64,000 bases of DNA from Prorocentrum cordatum (GCA_963575745.1 CAUYUJ010015296.1:22501-86500); one strand, 5' to 3'; numbered from the stretch's first letter, positions 61,076 to 63,090 are shown. Numbers and translations: made by a program. Notes: generated by a model not told the origin, from the letters alone.

Positions 61076-62264
61076 TTCTTGCTCGTCGGCGTGGGCGCGC
61101 CGACAGCCTCTTGGAGTCATGGGAGGAGCCTCGAAGAACCACAAAGTTGATTGGAGTGCGAGCGCGGCCGTGTGCAACGTGGAGTGTTCTGTTTTTGCTT
61201 AAGGATGGGTCGTGGTCGCCATGACCAAACATGTAGCCCGCGTTGAATCAGGAGGGGAAAAAATATACAGACACTATTAATCGTCGATTCCCAGGAAAAT
61301 ATGGGAGAATATGGGAAGTGTGGGGAAGACAAAAACCCAGAACATATAGGAAAATATATGGGAATCTTTTTACTTGTGTGTATTTATTTGTGTGTCCCAG
61401 GACCCCTTCATTGAAGCGAGAACTTCGGGGACCCCGTGTTGAACAGATCAGGACGTCGAATGGCTGGGCCTGCCGCATCTGCTGATGCCTGCCTCCAGGG
61501 CCGCGGCTTTTCGGAGCCAGGCGCGCCTGCCGCCCACAGGGGGAAGTCGCCAGGCTGGAGCAGCCTCCACGGGCGTGGCGGGGCAGGGCTCTCCAAATCA
61601 TCATCCTCCCTTCCCCATCCTCAAACGACGCGAAGATCAGGACAAAATCGGATCGGGATAACTCGAAATCTCTGAGAATCGGCGGGTTTGGAGGATGTAC
61701 TGGGCGCCGCGGCCGCTCCAGAGCGTTCCGGAACGCTCTGAGAGCGCTCCGGAACGCTCTGGAGCGATTTATCCCGATCCTAGCCCTGTTTTACCTCCTC
61801 CTTCCCCCGCCTTGGGGAACAGGTCAGGACTCCCGGGGAAAACGTATGGAAAAGTTCAAGGCATATAATGTTCGGGCCCGTCGTGTTTGTTGACGCCTGC
61901 TCTCAGGGTCGCGACGTTCGGAGCGAAGACGCCAGGCTCAAATCAGCTCCCACAGGCGTGGCGGGGCAGGGCTCTCCGCCTCCTCATACTTGTCCTCCCT
62001 CTCCCCCTCACCTTCCCATCATTGTCCCCCCTCCTCCTCCTCCTCCTCCTCCTCCTCCTCCTCCTCCTCCTCCTCCTCCTCCTCCTCCTCCTCCTCCTCC
62101 CCCTCCTCCTCCTCCTCTTTCTCCTCCTCCTCCTCCTTCTCCTCCTCCTCCTCCCGCCCGCGATCCCGCGTGCGCGTGCGAGGAAAATCCGATGAAGATC
62201 ATCAAGATCATCATCGCGATCTCAGTCGGCTGTTTCATCTTTGCCGGCCTGGGGATGGTCACAG
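14177..62264 (+). CDS. Giant spliced gene: Gly-rich single-pass membrane protein, family unknown
   Basis: Proposed join 14177-14291, 17494-17550, 24338-24385, 31768-31863, 43069-43149, 54053-54142, 60224-60276, 62183-62264. Each piece was found separately as a short stretch of coherent, GC3-rich coding sequence after an AG. The reading phases then agree: the first six junctions split a codon after its first base, and the seventh is phase 0. Domains: about 75 residues rich in G, Y, Q and M; about 75 rich in A, P and G; DHGHAHHHYKW; then NPMKIIKIIIAISVGCFIFA, a basic-flanked hydrophobic stretch of about 20 residues that should span a membrane. The low-complexity N-terminus resembles cytosolic tails of some membrane proteins, but I name no family. 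Extra exons inside the large introns and past the window are likely. The start is tentative. Confidence 0.6.
14680..14950. repeat. GATGAC/GAT array
   Basis: GACGATGACGATGACGATGA passes into (GAT)n. It codes poly-Asp, poly-Met or poly-His depending on frame and strand. Confidence 0.9.
15540..15703 (+). mobile_element. 165-bp AT-rich dispersed element, copy 2
   Basis: Starts TCAGGAGGGACAAAAAAACA and ends GTCCCAGGGCCCCTTCA. Contains two AGGAAAATATGGGG-like units (CATATGGGAAAATATGGGAA). Confidence 0.82.
15755..15990. repeat. Diverged ~150-bp tandem duplication
   Basis: GCGTCAACAGCAATGCGTTT and GCTGTCAACAGCACGGCTTT each start a related unit with GCGCAAATCCTTGATGCGCG or its relative. Confidence 0.6.
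16945..17250. repeat. GGA tract
   Basis: About 300 bp of purine sequence, upstream of exon B of the giant gene. Confidence 0.9.
17275..17435. repeat. ~80-bp tandem duplication
   Basis: AGTTGGCCCGTCACGTCCGA and AGTTGGCCCGTCACATCCGA with the shared ATCTGTCCTCCTCATGC word. Confidence 0.85.
17494..17550 (+). CDS. Giant gene exon B
   Basis: Begins with GC completing a glycine codon after acceptor CGGGAG|GC, then SVPMAMPGGGAMGLGVPG. Ends CGGGAG|GCGC, one base into the next glycine codon. It is 19 codons long. The adjoining GGA microsatellite translates as poly-Gly in the same frame, but the exon itself uses varied codons and includes V, P, M, A and L. Confidence 0.6.
17563..17825. repeat. GGA and GGCGGA tract at an intron start
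   Basis: (GGCGGA)n of about 100 bp flanked by GGAGGA runs, beginning 12 nt after the proposed 5' splice site of exon B. Confidence 0.9.
18030..19600. repeat. CT-rich satellite, ~220-275-bp units
   Basis: Five to six units. Each has CACCACGGAAGGACAAGCGA, a CTCTCTCT run, TTTCCCCTTCTTGCGCGCG-like sequence, a CGAAGGGGAATGCGGATGCA block (18290, 18540, 18761, 19014, 19289) and A/C-rich AATGCAATGC sequence. Confidence 0.85.
19725..20658. repeat. ~55-bp satellite reaching the assembly gap
   Basis: At least 15 units of GGTTGCGCCATAGGTTGCGC, CCTCGGCGGCCGAGAATAAA and ACCGTCTCCTATC. Every unit has a CGGCCG-type palindrome. Confidence 0.9.
20659..20758. other. Assembly gap (100 N)
   Basis: Exactly 100 N between the ~55-bp satellite and a GGA tract (20759-20830). 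The true distance is unknown, so the satellite may be much longer. Confidence 0.99.
21738..21960. repeat. ~76-bp unit, three copies
   Basis: GATCAATGTGTTAAACCTTG, GTACGTATACGAAGAGCGTG and GGACACTTCCCGGAGGCAGT repeated at 21738, 21812 and 21889. Confidence 0.9.
22515..22650. mobile_element. GGCGCCTCC element, copy 1
   Basis: GGGAAGCTACGAAATCTGCT, then GCATGCCTCGATGC and GGGCGCCTCCCGGCGCCGGG-AGGCGCC. The last block is a perfect palindrome core shared by all copies. Confidence 0.8.
22855..23035. mobile_element. GATACGGATACGTGTTG inverted-repeat element
   Basis: AGATACGGATACGTGTTGCC at the left, GGGGACAACACGTATCCGTA at the right. The interior TCACCGCTGGATTCGCCTCG, AAATTCTGGTCAGA recurs in diverged form at about 3340-3480 and 4545-4640. 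Confidence 0.75.
23937..24096. mobile_element. TAGTCTGG element, copy 1
   Basis: TCGGGCAGGTCCCCCTACAG at the left and CCGCCTGTAGGAGGACTCGG at the right are imperfect inverse ends. Internal mark CGAAAATAGTCTGGCGACTC. Confidence 0.72.
24080..24252. mobile_element. ACGTCGCGGCCGTC element, copy 1
   Basis: Shares with 48658-48846 the blocks GACCTCCTACCCTGACACGT, GGGCGTCGCGGCCGTCATTT, GTGGGTCCAGGTCCGTCG and AAGGGAGGTTTGTCCACCGC. Confidence 0.7.
24338..24385 (+). CDS. Giant gene exon C
   Basis: Acceptor CCCCGGAG|GC. The sequence joins exon B as PGG|YGQMGGGSMGYGQMGG, resuming the GYGQ pattern of exon A more than 10 kb downstream. It is 16 codons and ends TGGGAG|GCGG, again a GC donor in phase 1. 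Recurrence of the GYGQ and GYGQM motif in the same phase is the strongest single argument that exons A-C belong together. Confidence 0.65.
24440..24615. repeat. CCAAGATGGCC/CCAAGACGGCC short-unit tract
   Basis: Many 10-12-bp units. Related tracts in either sense: 31180-31330, 36640-37560, 42110-42380, 63230-63660 and 63940-64000. Confidence 0.8.
24620..24945. repeat. ~115-bp unit, three copies
   Basis: GCATCGGCTTCCGACCAAGT, GTCGACGATCGAGGTCGAGG and GGAAGAGGCCGGGAG at 24675, 24782 and 24908. Confidence 0.82.
25540..26040. repeat. Diverged ~155-190-bp units
   Basis: Related blocks CAAGCGAAAAGCTGGTTTGG, GAGCGGAAAGCTTGTTCTGG and CAAGCGAAACGCCGATTTGG, each preceded by a GCGGCCAGATT or GCCCAGATT word. 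Confidence 0.6.
26270..26420. mobile_element. ~150-bp hairpin element (CGCGCAGAGGGGGG)
   Basis: The left arm CGCGCAGAGGGGGGTGAGGG to CTTCTTAG and the right arm CTAAGAAGCAG to CACCCCCTTGTGCGCG are inverse. The inner pair GGCGCGGGCCTTACCTATAG/ATGTAAGGCCGGCGCC is also inverse. Confidence 0.8.
27000..27045. repeat. GTT trinucleotide tract
   Basis: TTGTTGTTGTTGTTGTTGTT without interruption. Confidence 0.92.
30360..30535. repeat. GGA tract
   Basis: GGAGGA with GACGAGGACGAGG interruptions. Confidence 0.9.
30667..30832 (+). mobile_element. GTTCCTTA element, copy 1
   Basis: AAGGAACCC at the start, internal AAAAAGGGGCCTCGTTCCTT, end GGTCAACGCCCCGACTGTAT. Confidence 0.72.
31045..31135. repeat. GATTCGACACGG 12-mer array
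   Basis: TTCGACGCGGACTCGACGTG, AATTCGACACGGATTCGACG and similar, about seven units. Confidence 0.85.
31768..31863 (+). CDS. Giant gene exon D (3' end uncertain)
   Basis: Acceptor CGCCGAAG|GC, then GVMHGAAPGFAAVRGGG and, if the exon continues, GPALGSAAPGFSTG. The AAPGF repeat in the same frame favours the longer form ending at 31863 (G|GCGGGG). A better-looking GC donor, GGGGAG|GCGG at 31815, would give a 48-nt exon in the same phase. A second frame over 31868-31940 reads as an acidic peptide and competes as coding sequence. Confidence 0.5.
31925..32240. mobile_element. Larger element bounded by the same CGCGCAG arms
   Basis: The left arm at 31935 (CGCAGCGGGGGGTTAGGGGG) and the right arm near 32205 (CCCCTACCCCCCTCTGCGCG) are the arms of the 26270 element, now about 300 bp apart. 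Both right ends run into CGCCGCCA. Confidence 0.7.
32778..33560 (-). pseudogene. Protein-like ORF of unknown origin with one in-frame TGA
   Basis: One minus-strand frame runs from about 33560 to 32778, interrupted only by TGA at 33371-33369. The downstream part (about 196 codons) has balanced, non-repetitive composition: TTKRMQINAAAAIIDAAEVM, ELVKYERDPSFELVHG and EEIILCEMIQEARLKL. No ATG lies near its open start; the nearest in-frame Met is the one in KRMQI. Base composition is less GC-rich than the surroundings. It sits antisense inside an intron of the giant gene. It could be a retro-copied host gene, part of a mobile element or a viral insertion; I recognise no family motif, signal peptide or membrane segment. 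The call pseudogene rests on the stop and on the lack of a proper start; a small spliced gene is also possible. Confidence 0.5.
33735..34140. repeat. Pair of ~90-110-bp paralogous blocks
   Basis: CCGGCCTGTCTCCATACGTT and CCGGCCTGTCTCCACGCGCT start two copies (33755, 34058) that run through GCCACCGGCAGACTCTC. The CGGCAGCTCGCCGGGCCCTC block is also repeated (34014, 34162). Confidence 0.82.
33817..33982. mobile_element. ~165-bp TIR element with an uninterrupted paralog nearby
   Basis: The left arm CACCACCCACCAAACCACCC followed by CAACCCAACCCGAAG is matched by the inverse right arm (CTTCGGGTTGGGTTGGGGTG, then GTCTGGTAGG). Host sequence CCGGCAGACTCTC...CGCCCTCGCTGGG before it and GCCGAGCGTCGGGC after it are continuous in the paralogous copy near 34078-34140, which lacks the insert. 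Confidence 0.78.
34280..34415. repeat. TCC tract
   Basis: CTCCTCCTCCTCCTCCTCCT for more than 120 bp. An AG occurs shortly after (CTCGGCAG near 34431), but I could not support an exon. Confidence 0.9.
34454..34661. mobile_element. 208-bp palindromic element (ATAGGGGAACAAA)
   Basis: Arms ATAGGGGAACAAAAAGTGGC and its inverse GCCACTTTCGTTTGTTCCCC-TAT enclose further inverted segments (AACTCGGAGGTCCGCGCGGA against TCCGCGCGGACCTCCGAGTT-type sequence) around a GGCGGCGCCTCCGGCGCCGCC core. The core recurs near 43850 and 46455. Confidence 0.8.
34970..35171. mobile_element. ~200-bp insert flanked by an 18-bp direct repeat
   Basis: CTCCATGCCGCTGGACTT occurs at 34952-34969 and again at 35154-35171, and on the minus strand encodes KSSGME, a plausible RNase H segment of the copia relic. 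The sequence between has no recognisable coding. This is the signature of an insertion with a long target duplication, or of a local duplication. Confidence 0.6.
35171..35608 (-). pseudogene. Copia connection/RNase H fragment (TRPD block)
   Basis: ATRKTTPYQELEPLTVRRRA, then EVAGLRRLVGQSGRLSSQTR, PDKSAQVSQCQPALPRPTL and GRIGRTNALARRLQQQKD. The TRPD-x-S-x-Q-V-S block after the RT catalytic centre is typical of copia pol. Toward 35240 the coding sense moves to another frame (HDALFLSAAENGTWASYTSS), so a frameshift is present. Confidence 0.72.
36730..37560. repeat. ~255-290-bp tandem units of CCTCTTGGGG type
   Basis: CAGGAGGCCAAAATGGGGCC at about 37000 and 37259, with variants at about 36737 and 37546. 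Each unit contains CTCGCCGAGGCCTCTTGGAG and many TCTTGGGGCC words. It sits between two copia fragments. Confidence 0.85.
37725..37979 (-). pseudogene. Copia RT catalytic block (HVDDVLIAG)
   Basis: LYALDDAPCRWHSNIQRWL corresponds to the copia motif LYGLKQAPR-x-W; KLDPCLFF to x-D-x-[CS]-[LV]-[FY]; LVAHVDDVLIAG to the catalytic YVDD[ML]L-[IV]-[AT]-G, with tyrosine replaced by histidine. This is the clearest retroelement signature in the window. The frame continues to 37530 into unrelated sequence. Confidence 0.85.
38050..38270 (-). pseudogene. Copia RT N-terminal block
   Basis: VDTMFVLTLKQDAEGKELVK, then after a frame change FKDPDALQLVYWKRTAAPTV and SQNARMLTPQLAASHQRKMQ, IGYIRGA. This matches the copia pattern W-V...K..G...K-x-R...G-[FY]-x-D-P...PT-[VL]-S...R...L-L-A-[AS]...D-[IV]-[RK]-x-A, with D changed to Y before IRGA. 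Confidence 0.7.
38280..38477. mobile_element. 198-bp TIR element inside the copia relic
   Basis: The left end TCAGTGACGAACCAACAACA and the reverse complement of the right end (CAGACTGACGAACGAACAAC) match, and both run on into CACACA...CCCATACCCATAGG. The arms are about 37 bp. Removing it brings TKRSRA next to RLVDTMFVLTL of the retrotransposon, so it inserted after the copia element. Confidence 0.75.
38478..38994 (-). pseudogene. Copia-like pre-RT (integrase C-terminal/linker) fragment
   Basis: Open frame reading WLGGPCCEVLLTRGRREITE, KLRPDLTEGVAAAKLAEWQT and AVRVCSAKESGETKRSRA. It lies immediately upstream of the RT start block once the 38280-38477 element is removed, which is where integrase-RT linker sequence sits in copia elements. 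The identity follows mainly from position. Confidence 0.45.
40015..40690. repeat. Large inverted repeat of ~40-bp units
   Basis: The left half repeats AAAACGAGGCTCCCGCCTGA-GAGGT; the right half repeats its inverse ACCTCTCAGGCGGGAGCCTC. Centre arms ACTCCTCCTCCACCCCGCTT and AAGCGGGGAGGGGGGAGGAG also pair. Confidence 0.85.
40895..41435. repeat. 25-bp minisatellite
   Basis: TCGGAAGCGCAATGTTTCCT-CCTCG repeated about 20 times with diverged units. Spacing of 25 is clear between 40948 and 41050. Confidence 0.9.
41560..41770. repeat. CT and CCCT tracts
   Basis: CTCTCTCTCTCT runs separated by CCCTCCCTCCCT and a short ATATAAGTATATCC island. Confidence 0.9.
43069..43149 (+). CDS. Giant gene exon E
   Basis: Acceptor CGGGGAG|GT, then GLGAAPGHGPGLAGAAGPRF and GGPGAPP. 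27 codons, strongly GC3-rich. It marks the change from Gly/Tyr/Gln to Ala/Pro/Gly composition. It ends CGCCAG|GCGG (GC donor, phase 1). The DNA is not a simple repeat, unlike most Gly/Ala-coding sequence in this window. Confidence 0.55.
43600..43790. repeat. CCCACCACGCTTCGG dispersed block
   Basis: TTCTGGCCCACCACGCTTCG, GGAGCGACACGC and GTGTCGCTGGGGCCGCCGCC. Related blocks at about 47445-47640 and 55600-55790 share the same order. Confidence 0.65.
44155..44285. mobile_element. GGCGCCTCC element, copy 2
   Basis: GGGGTTTACGAAATATGCTG, GCGTGCAGCTGGTTTCGGCT and a diverged core GGCGCCCCCGGCGCTGGGAG. Ends in AATCAGCTACGTGAGCTGATT, itself palindromic. Confidence 0.78.
45090..45260. mobile_element. 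GTGACC element copy
   Basis: TCGACTAGACGTAAGAGTGA at the left end is identical to the 12021 copy. The right end lacks one internal block (CACTCTTACCCAGGTAGCCGA). GTAAG at 45100 and TAG at 45254-45256 are kept. Confidence 0.75.
45463..45515. repeat. Perfect palindrome
   Basis: CCCCCCTCCTAGACGCTGCC, CCTCACGAGCGGGG, then GGCAGCGTCTAGGAGGGGGG. The same GACGCTGCCCCT word recurs in the neighbouring duplication. Confidence 0.88.
45601..45745. mobile_element. GGCGCCTCC element, copy 3
   Basis: GGGGGTACGAAATCTGCTGC, GTGCAGCTGGTTTCGGCCCC and core GGGCGCCTCCTGGCGCCGGG. Part of the 373-bp-offset tandem duplication. Confidence 0.85.
45979..46112. mobile_element. GGCGCCTCC element, copy 4
   Basis: Nearly identical to copy 3 across the whole element. 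A truncated copy of the same core also lies at about 50439-50500 in the other orientation. Confidence 0.85.
46290..46405. repeat. GGA tract
   Basis: GGAGGA run following a GGGCACAGCACAG word. Confidence 0.9.
46854..47000. mobile_element. TAGTCTGG element, copy 2
   Basis: AAGTCGGACCTGTCCCTCTG and its inverse CTGTAGGGGGACAGGCCCGA-CTT. Internal mark AAATAGTCTGGGGACTG. AT-rich centre. Confidence 0.8.
48060..48260. repeat. GGA tract
   Basis: GGAGGA run with a GGCGGA end. Confidence 0.9.
48433..48610. mobile_element. AGAGCGTTCC element, copy 1
   Basis: ATAGGGATAACTCGAAATCT at the left is inverse to AGTTATCCCGATCCTGGCCC at the right. Core TCCAGAGCGTTCCGGAACGC, CTCTGGGAGCG, CTCCGGAACGCTCTGGAGCG is a set of nested palindromes. 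Confidence 0.82.
48658..48846. mobile_element. ACGTCGCGGCCGTC element, copy 2
   Basis: Same blocks in the same order and orientation as 24080-24252 (GACGTCGCGGCCGTCATGTT, GCGGGTCCAGGTCCGTCGGT). Confidence 0.7.
49030..49330. repeat. 60-bp minisatellite
   Basis: GGAGGGGGAGGATCGACTTC, TGAGTCCTCGATCCTCAATC and CTCCCCCTCTGCCCTCGTAG at 60-bp spacing (49150, 49210, 49270). Confidence 0.9.
49571..49740 (-). repeat. TCATGAAAAAATC dispersed repeat, minus copy
   Basis: GTCATGATTTTTTCATGACG at one end and GTGACTTTTTCATGAC at the other, with GACGGTCCCGAGGCCCGGCG inside. Plus-sense relatives at about 6380-6500 and 11667-11860, and a weak one at about 29500-29600. Confidence 0.7.
49880..50080. repeat. GGA tract with a GTAGTAGTAGG island
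   Basis: GGAGGA run in intron E, broken near 49973. Confidence 0.9.
50255..50423. mobile_element. TAGTCTGG element, copy 3
   Basis: AAGTCGGGCATGCCCCCCTA at the left and TCGGAGGACACGCCCGACCT at the right. Internal mark AAAAGATAGTCTGGTGACGA. Confidence 0.75.
50706..50933. mobile_element. 228-bp AGGCCTCCCAGA hairpin element, copy 1
   Basis: The left end AGGCCTCCCAGACGGGGTCG, then GAGTAGACGGGGTCGGAGGAT, is mirrored by the right end ATCTACTCCGACCCCATCTA-AGAGGCCT. The interior is made of GCATCGCCGATGC-type short palindromes. Confidence 0.85.
51385..51690. repeat. ~77-bp minisatellite
   Basis: GTGCCACCCCTGCCACGCCC-TGGAAGCG at about 51391, 51460, 51541 and 51618. Confidence 0.85.
52450..52850. repeat. 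GGGTGGGTCGC, CAAA and CCAA arrays
   Basis: 52460-52620 GGGTCGCGGGTGGGTCGCGG; 52640-52685 AAACAAACAAACAAACAAAC; 52735-52800 CCAACCAACCAACCAACCAA. Strong strand bias changes from G/T to A/C. Confidence 0.9.
52890..53560 (+). repeat. ~108-bp unit array, dispersed family
   Basis: Units carry AGAGTTTCACGGGTGGAGGG, CGGGACGTTTTCAAGATGTG and TTAGCGCCGCGCACATTCGT. About four units lie between 53015 and 53370. The tail after 53380 carries CAGGAATGGTGTTCTGGC and GAGTGATGGTGTTCTGGC. An inverse copy is at 62590-63090. Confidence 0.78.
53690..53990. repeat. TCC tract before a 3' splice site
   Basis: About 300 bp of CTCCTC with CGTCTCCTCCGTC interruptions, ending about 60 nt before exon F. Confidence 0.9.
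54053..54142 (+). CDS. Giant gene exon F
   Basis: Acceptor CTCTCGACAG|GC, then GGAAPPAAAPHGGPPPGHGS and PSADAGAHGE. 30 codons, ending GGCGAAG|GCGC (GC donor, phase 1). It is preceded by about 300 nt of TCC-rich pyrimidine sequence. Two other frames are also open here, so the choice rests on phase agreement with exons E and G and on composition. Confidence 0.55.
54195..54430. repeat. TCC tract
   Basis: Second CTCCTC run, about 50 nt after exon F. Confidence 0.9.
54688..54888. mobile_element. CTTCTGAGAAGG hairpin element, copy 1
   Basis: The left end TCGGCGGCGAGCGAGGGGGG continues into AAGTGAGAAGG. The right end is its imperfect inverse, CTTCTCACTT...GGGCTCGCCTCCGA. Inside are several short palindromes of the CCTTCTCAGAAGG kind. 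Confidence 0.82.
55220..55480. repeat. GGA tract
   Basis: GGAGGA with GGCGGA, GATGAGG and GTAGAAGG interruptions. Confidence 0.9.
56201..56414. mobile_element. CTTCTGAGAAGG hairpin element, copy 2
   Basis: Ends TCGGCGGCGAGCCCGGGCGG and CCGGGCTCGTCGCCGA. The internal arms GGCAGGCCTTCTCAGAAGGC and CTCCGAGAAGGCCTGCC pair along most of the element. Confidence 0.82.
56603..56686. repeat. A/T stem-loop
   Basis: CGAAGGATTGC, then an A-rich and a T-rich run with few other bases, then GCAATCCTTCG: an 11-bp perfect stem extended by A:T pairs. Confidence 0.85.
56839..57003 (+). mobile_element. 165-bp AT-rich dispersed element, copy 3
   Basis: TCAGGAGGGAACAAAAACAC to GTGTCCTGGGGCCCCGTCAG. Same internal order of CCCAGAAAA, ATGGGAAGTGGG and TTATTTGTGT blocks. 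Confidence 0.82.
57176..57338. mobile_element. GTTACCAGCC inverted-repeat element
   Basis: GGTTACCAGCCTGGAACATA-TCCCTATCCCTA at the left and TAGGGATAGGGATACGTTCG-AGGCTGGTAAC at the right. The inner pair AATCTTAGGGAT/ATCCCTAAGATT forms a second stem. Confidence 0.82.
57420..57675. repeat. GTC tract with embedded GCGTCA array
   Basis: (GTC)n, then about 12 units of GCGTCA (57534-57602), then (GTC)n again. Confidence 0.92.
57863..58017. mobile_element. 155-bp near-perfect palindrome
   Basis: TAGGGGACCACGTGCGAACC...CCCCACGATTTCTGAGGGGG...GGTTCACTT, a short centre, then the near-exact inverse up to GGTCCCCTA. The arms are about 68 bp with very few mismatches, which suggests a young element. Confidence 0.9.
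58021..58248. mobile_element. 228-bp AGGCCTCCCAGA hairpin element, copy 2
   Basis: AGGCCTCCCAGATGGGGTCG at the left and CCCTATCTGGGAGGCCT at the right. It has the same length as copy 1 and the same GATGCATCGGCGATGCGGCT interior style. Only 3 bp separate it from the palindrome ending at 58017. Confidence 0.87.
58257..58461. mobile_element. CTTCTGAGAAGG hairpin element, copy 3
   Basis: Ends CTCGGCGGCGAGCCAGGGGG and the inverse CCCTCGCTCGCCGCCGAG. TGA lies directly outside each end, a possible 3-bp target duplication. Confidence 0.84.
58981..59137. mobile_element. GTGACC element copy, diverged
   Basis: GTCAACGTAAGTGGCCTTTC at the left and CACGT-type CTGACGTGTAGCCGA at the right. The inner block GAGTGACCTTTGGTGCGGGC is conserved, and GCGGTAGCAGCGGCTTGCGC is shared with the 45090 copy. 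Confidence 0.72.
59825..59998 (+). mobile_element. GTTCCTTA element, copy 2
   Basis: AAGGAACAC at the start, three or more GTTCCTTA words, and end TAGGTCAAGGCCCCGACTGT-AT, matching copy 1 to the last base. Confidence 0.75.
60090..60195. repeat. TCC tract before a 3' splice site
   Basis: CTCCTC run ending about 30 nt before exon G. Confidence 0.9.
60224..60276 (+). CDS. Giant gene exon G (His patch, aromatic pre-membrane segment)
   Basis: Acceptor GCCGCCCAG|GC, then GGDHGHAHHHYKWIVAYE. This is the least repetitive, most protein-like piece of the gene. It ends TACGAG|GACA, a GA donor in phase 0. The alternative CATGGAG|GCAG donor at 60294 would add SAPHG but breaks the phase with exon H. Confidence 0.68.
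60753..60907. repeat. Two fused palindromes
   Basis: 60753-60816: GAGGCGGGCAGAGAGAAAAG, AGGTCGGCTATAG and its inverse. 60811-60907: CGCCTCCCTGCCGGCCGTCC, CCCAGGACCCGCGCGGGCGG, CCGATAG and its near-perfect inverse. They overlap by the CGCCTC word, so one arm sequence occurs in both. Confidence 0.88.
61248..61410 (+). mobile_element. 165-bp AT-rich dispersed element, copy 4
   Basis: TCAGGAGGGGAAAAAATATA to GTGTCCCAGGACCCCTTCA. Again in the + orientation. Confidence 0.82.
61632..61800. mobile_element. AGAGCGTTCC element, copy 2
   Basis: TCGGGATAACTCGAAATCTC to TTTATCCCGATCCTAGCCCT. Nearly identical to copy 1, including ATCGGCGGGTTTGGAGGATG. Diverged relatives are at about 16720-16850 and 44715-44850. 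Confidence 0.82.
62020..62155. repeat. TCC tract before a 3' splice site
   Basis: CTCCTC run ending about 28 nt before exon H. Confidence 0.9.
62183..62264 (+). CDS. Giant gene exon H (transmembrane helix)
   Basis: Acceptor GTGCGAG|GAA gives ENPMKIIKIIIAISVGCFIF, then AGLGMV. Two lysines precede about 20 hydrophobic residues, a classical single membrane span. The DNA (ATCATCAAGATCATC) is mildly repetitive, but the stretch is not a microsatellite. Proposed end ACAG|GCCC (GC donor, phase 1). If unspliced the frame runs on into Pro/Ala/Arg-rich sequence. Confidence 0.65.
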
Positions 62265-62589
62265 GCCCCGCTCCTGCCGCTCCCTTCCGCGGGAGGGGTG
62301 GGCGGAGAGGGAGGAGGAAACCGAGATGCGGATCGCGTGCGGCCGCGTGCAGGCCGTCTCTGGCCACTTTGGCTGCCGCCCTCCGTGCGTCGTGGGCCTG
62401 CTTCGCGGCAGGGGCAGGAGAGCGGGGCAGAGCAGGACAGGGAGTCGCAGGATGGAGGGGGAACGGAGGAGGAGGACCAGTGCAAGCCCAGGACTCATCA
62501 ACGATGTTGCAATTGACCCTCCCTCACAGTTCCCTTCTTCATTGGCTCGTGCAAAGAGCTACCCTCACTGCGGGAAGAGCCCCGTCAAA

Positions 62590-63090
62590 ATATTTGAAAA
62601 TCTTCAACCGTACCAGAGCACCATTCCTTTGGATTTCGACGCCTCGAGTCAGCGTCACTGGTGCGACCTGGCGATCCTAAATCGTGACAGAACACCATTT
62701 CTGCGACGTCATCACCGCGAACTAACGTGACTTTCGCGCCCTGAAAACCTTAAAGTGTGCCAGAGTACAATCTCTGGGACGCCAAACAGACGACTGTTTG
62801 AGACTTTTATGAACTGTAGAAACGAATGTGCGCGGCGCTACGGAGTGAGCAACATTTGGGAGCCGCCCTCCATCCGTAAAACATTTGCGAACTTGTAAGA
62901 CGAATGTGCGCGGTGCTAATGCGAGAGCCACATATTGAACATGACCCGCCCTCCACCCGTAGAATTGTTACACATTTCTGGCTTCAGGTTCTTCGATGGC
63001 GAAGGAGTCTCAAGCGAATCGCCCGGCATGCCTCGCCGACCCGTCTCTGGATGCGACACGGAGGAGTGTATCATAACTGCCGGAGTGCTG
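62590..63090 (-). repeat. Inverted copy of the ~108-bp unit array
   Basis: CGAATGTGCGCGGCGCTACG, CGAATGTGCGCGGTGCTAAT and CCCGCCCTCCACCCGTAGAA are inverse to the 52890-53560 units. The order of array and tail is reversed accordingly. Confidence 0.75.

Larger units (their letters stand above)
60277..62182. other. Giant gene intron G
   Basis: About 1.9 kb with a GA 5' end. It contains two linked palindromes (60753-60816 and 60811-60907), a CT run (61030-61072), a 165-bp AT-rich element (61248-61410), an AGAGCGTTCC element (61632-61800) and a TCC tract (62020-62155) ending close to the acceptor. Confidence 0.55.
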
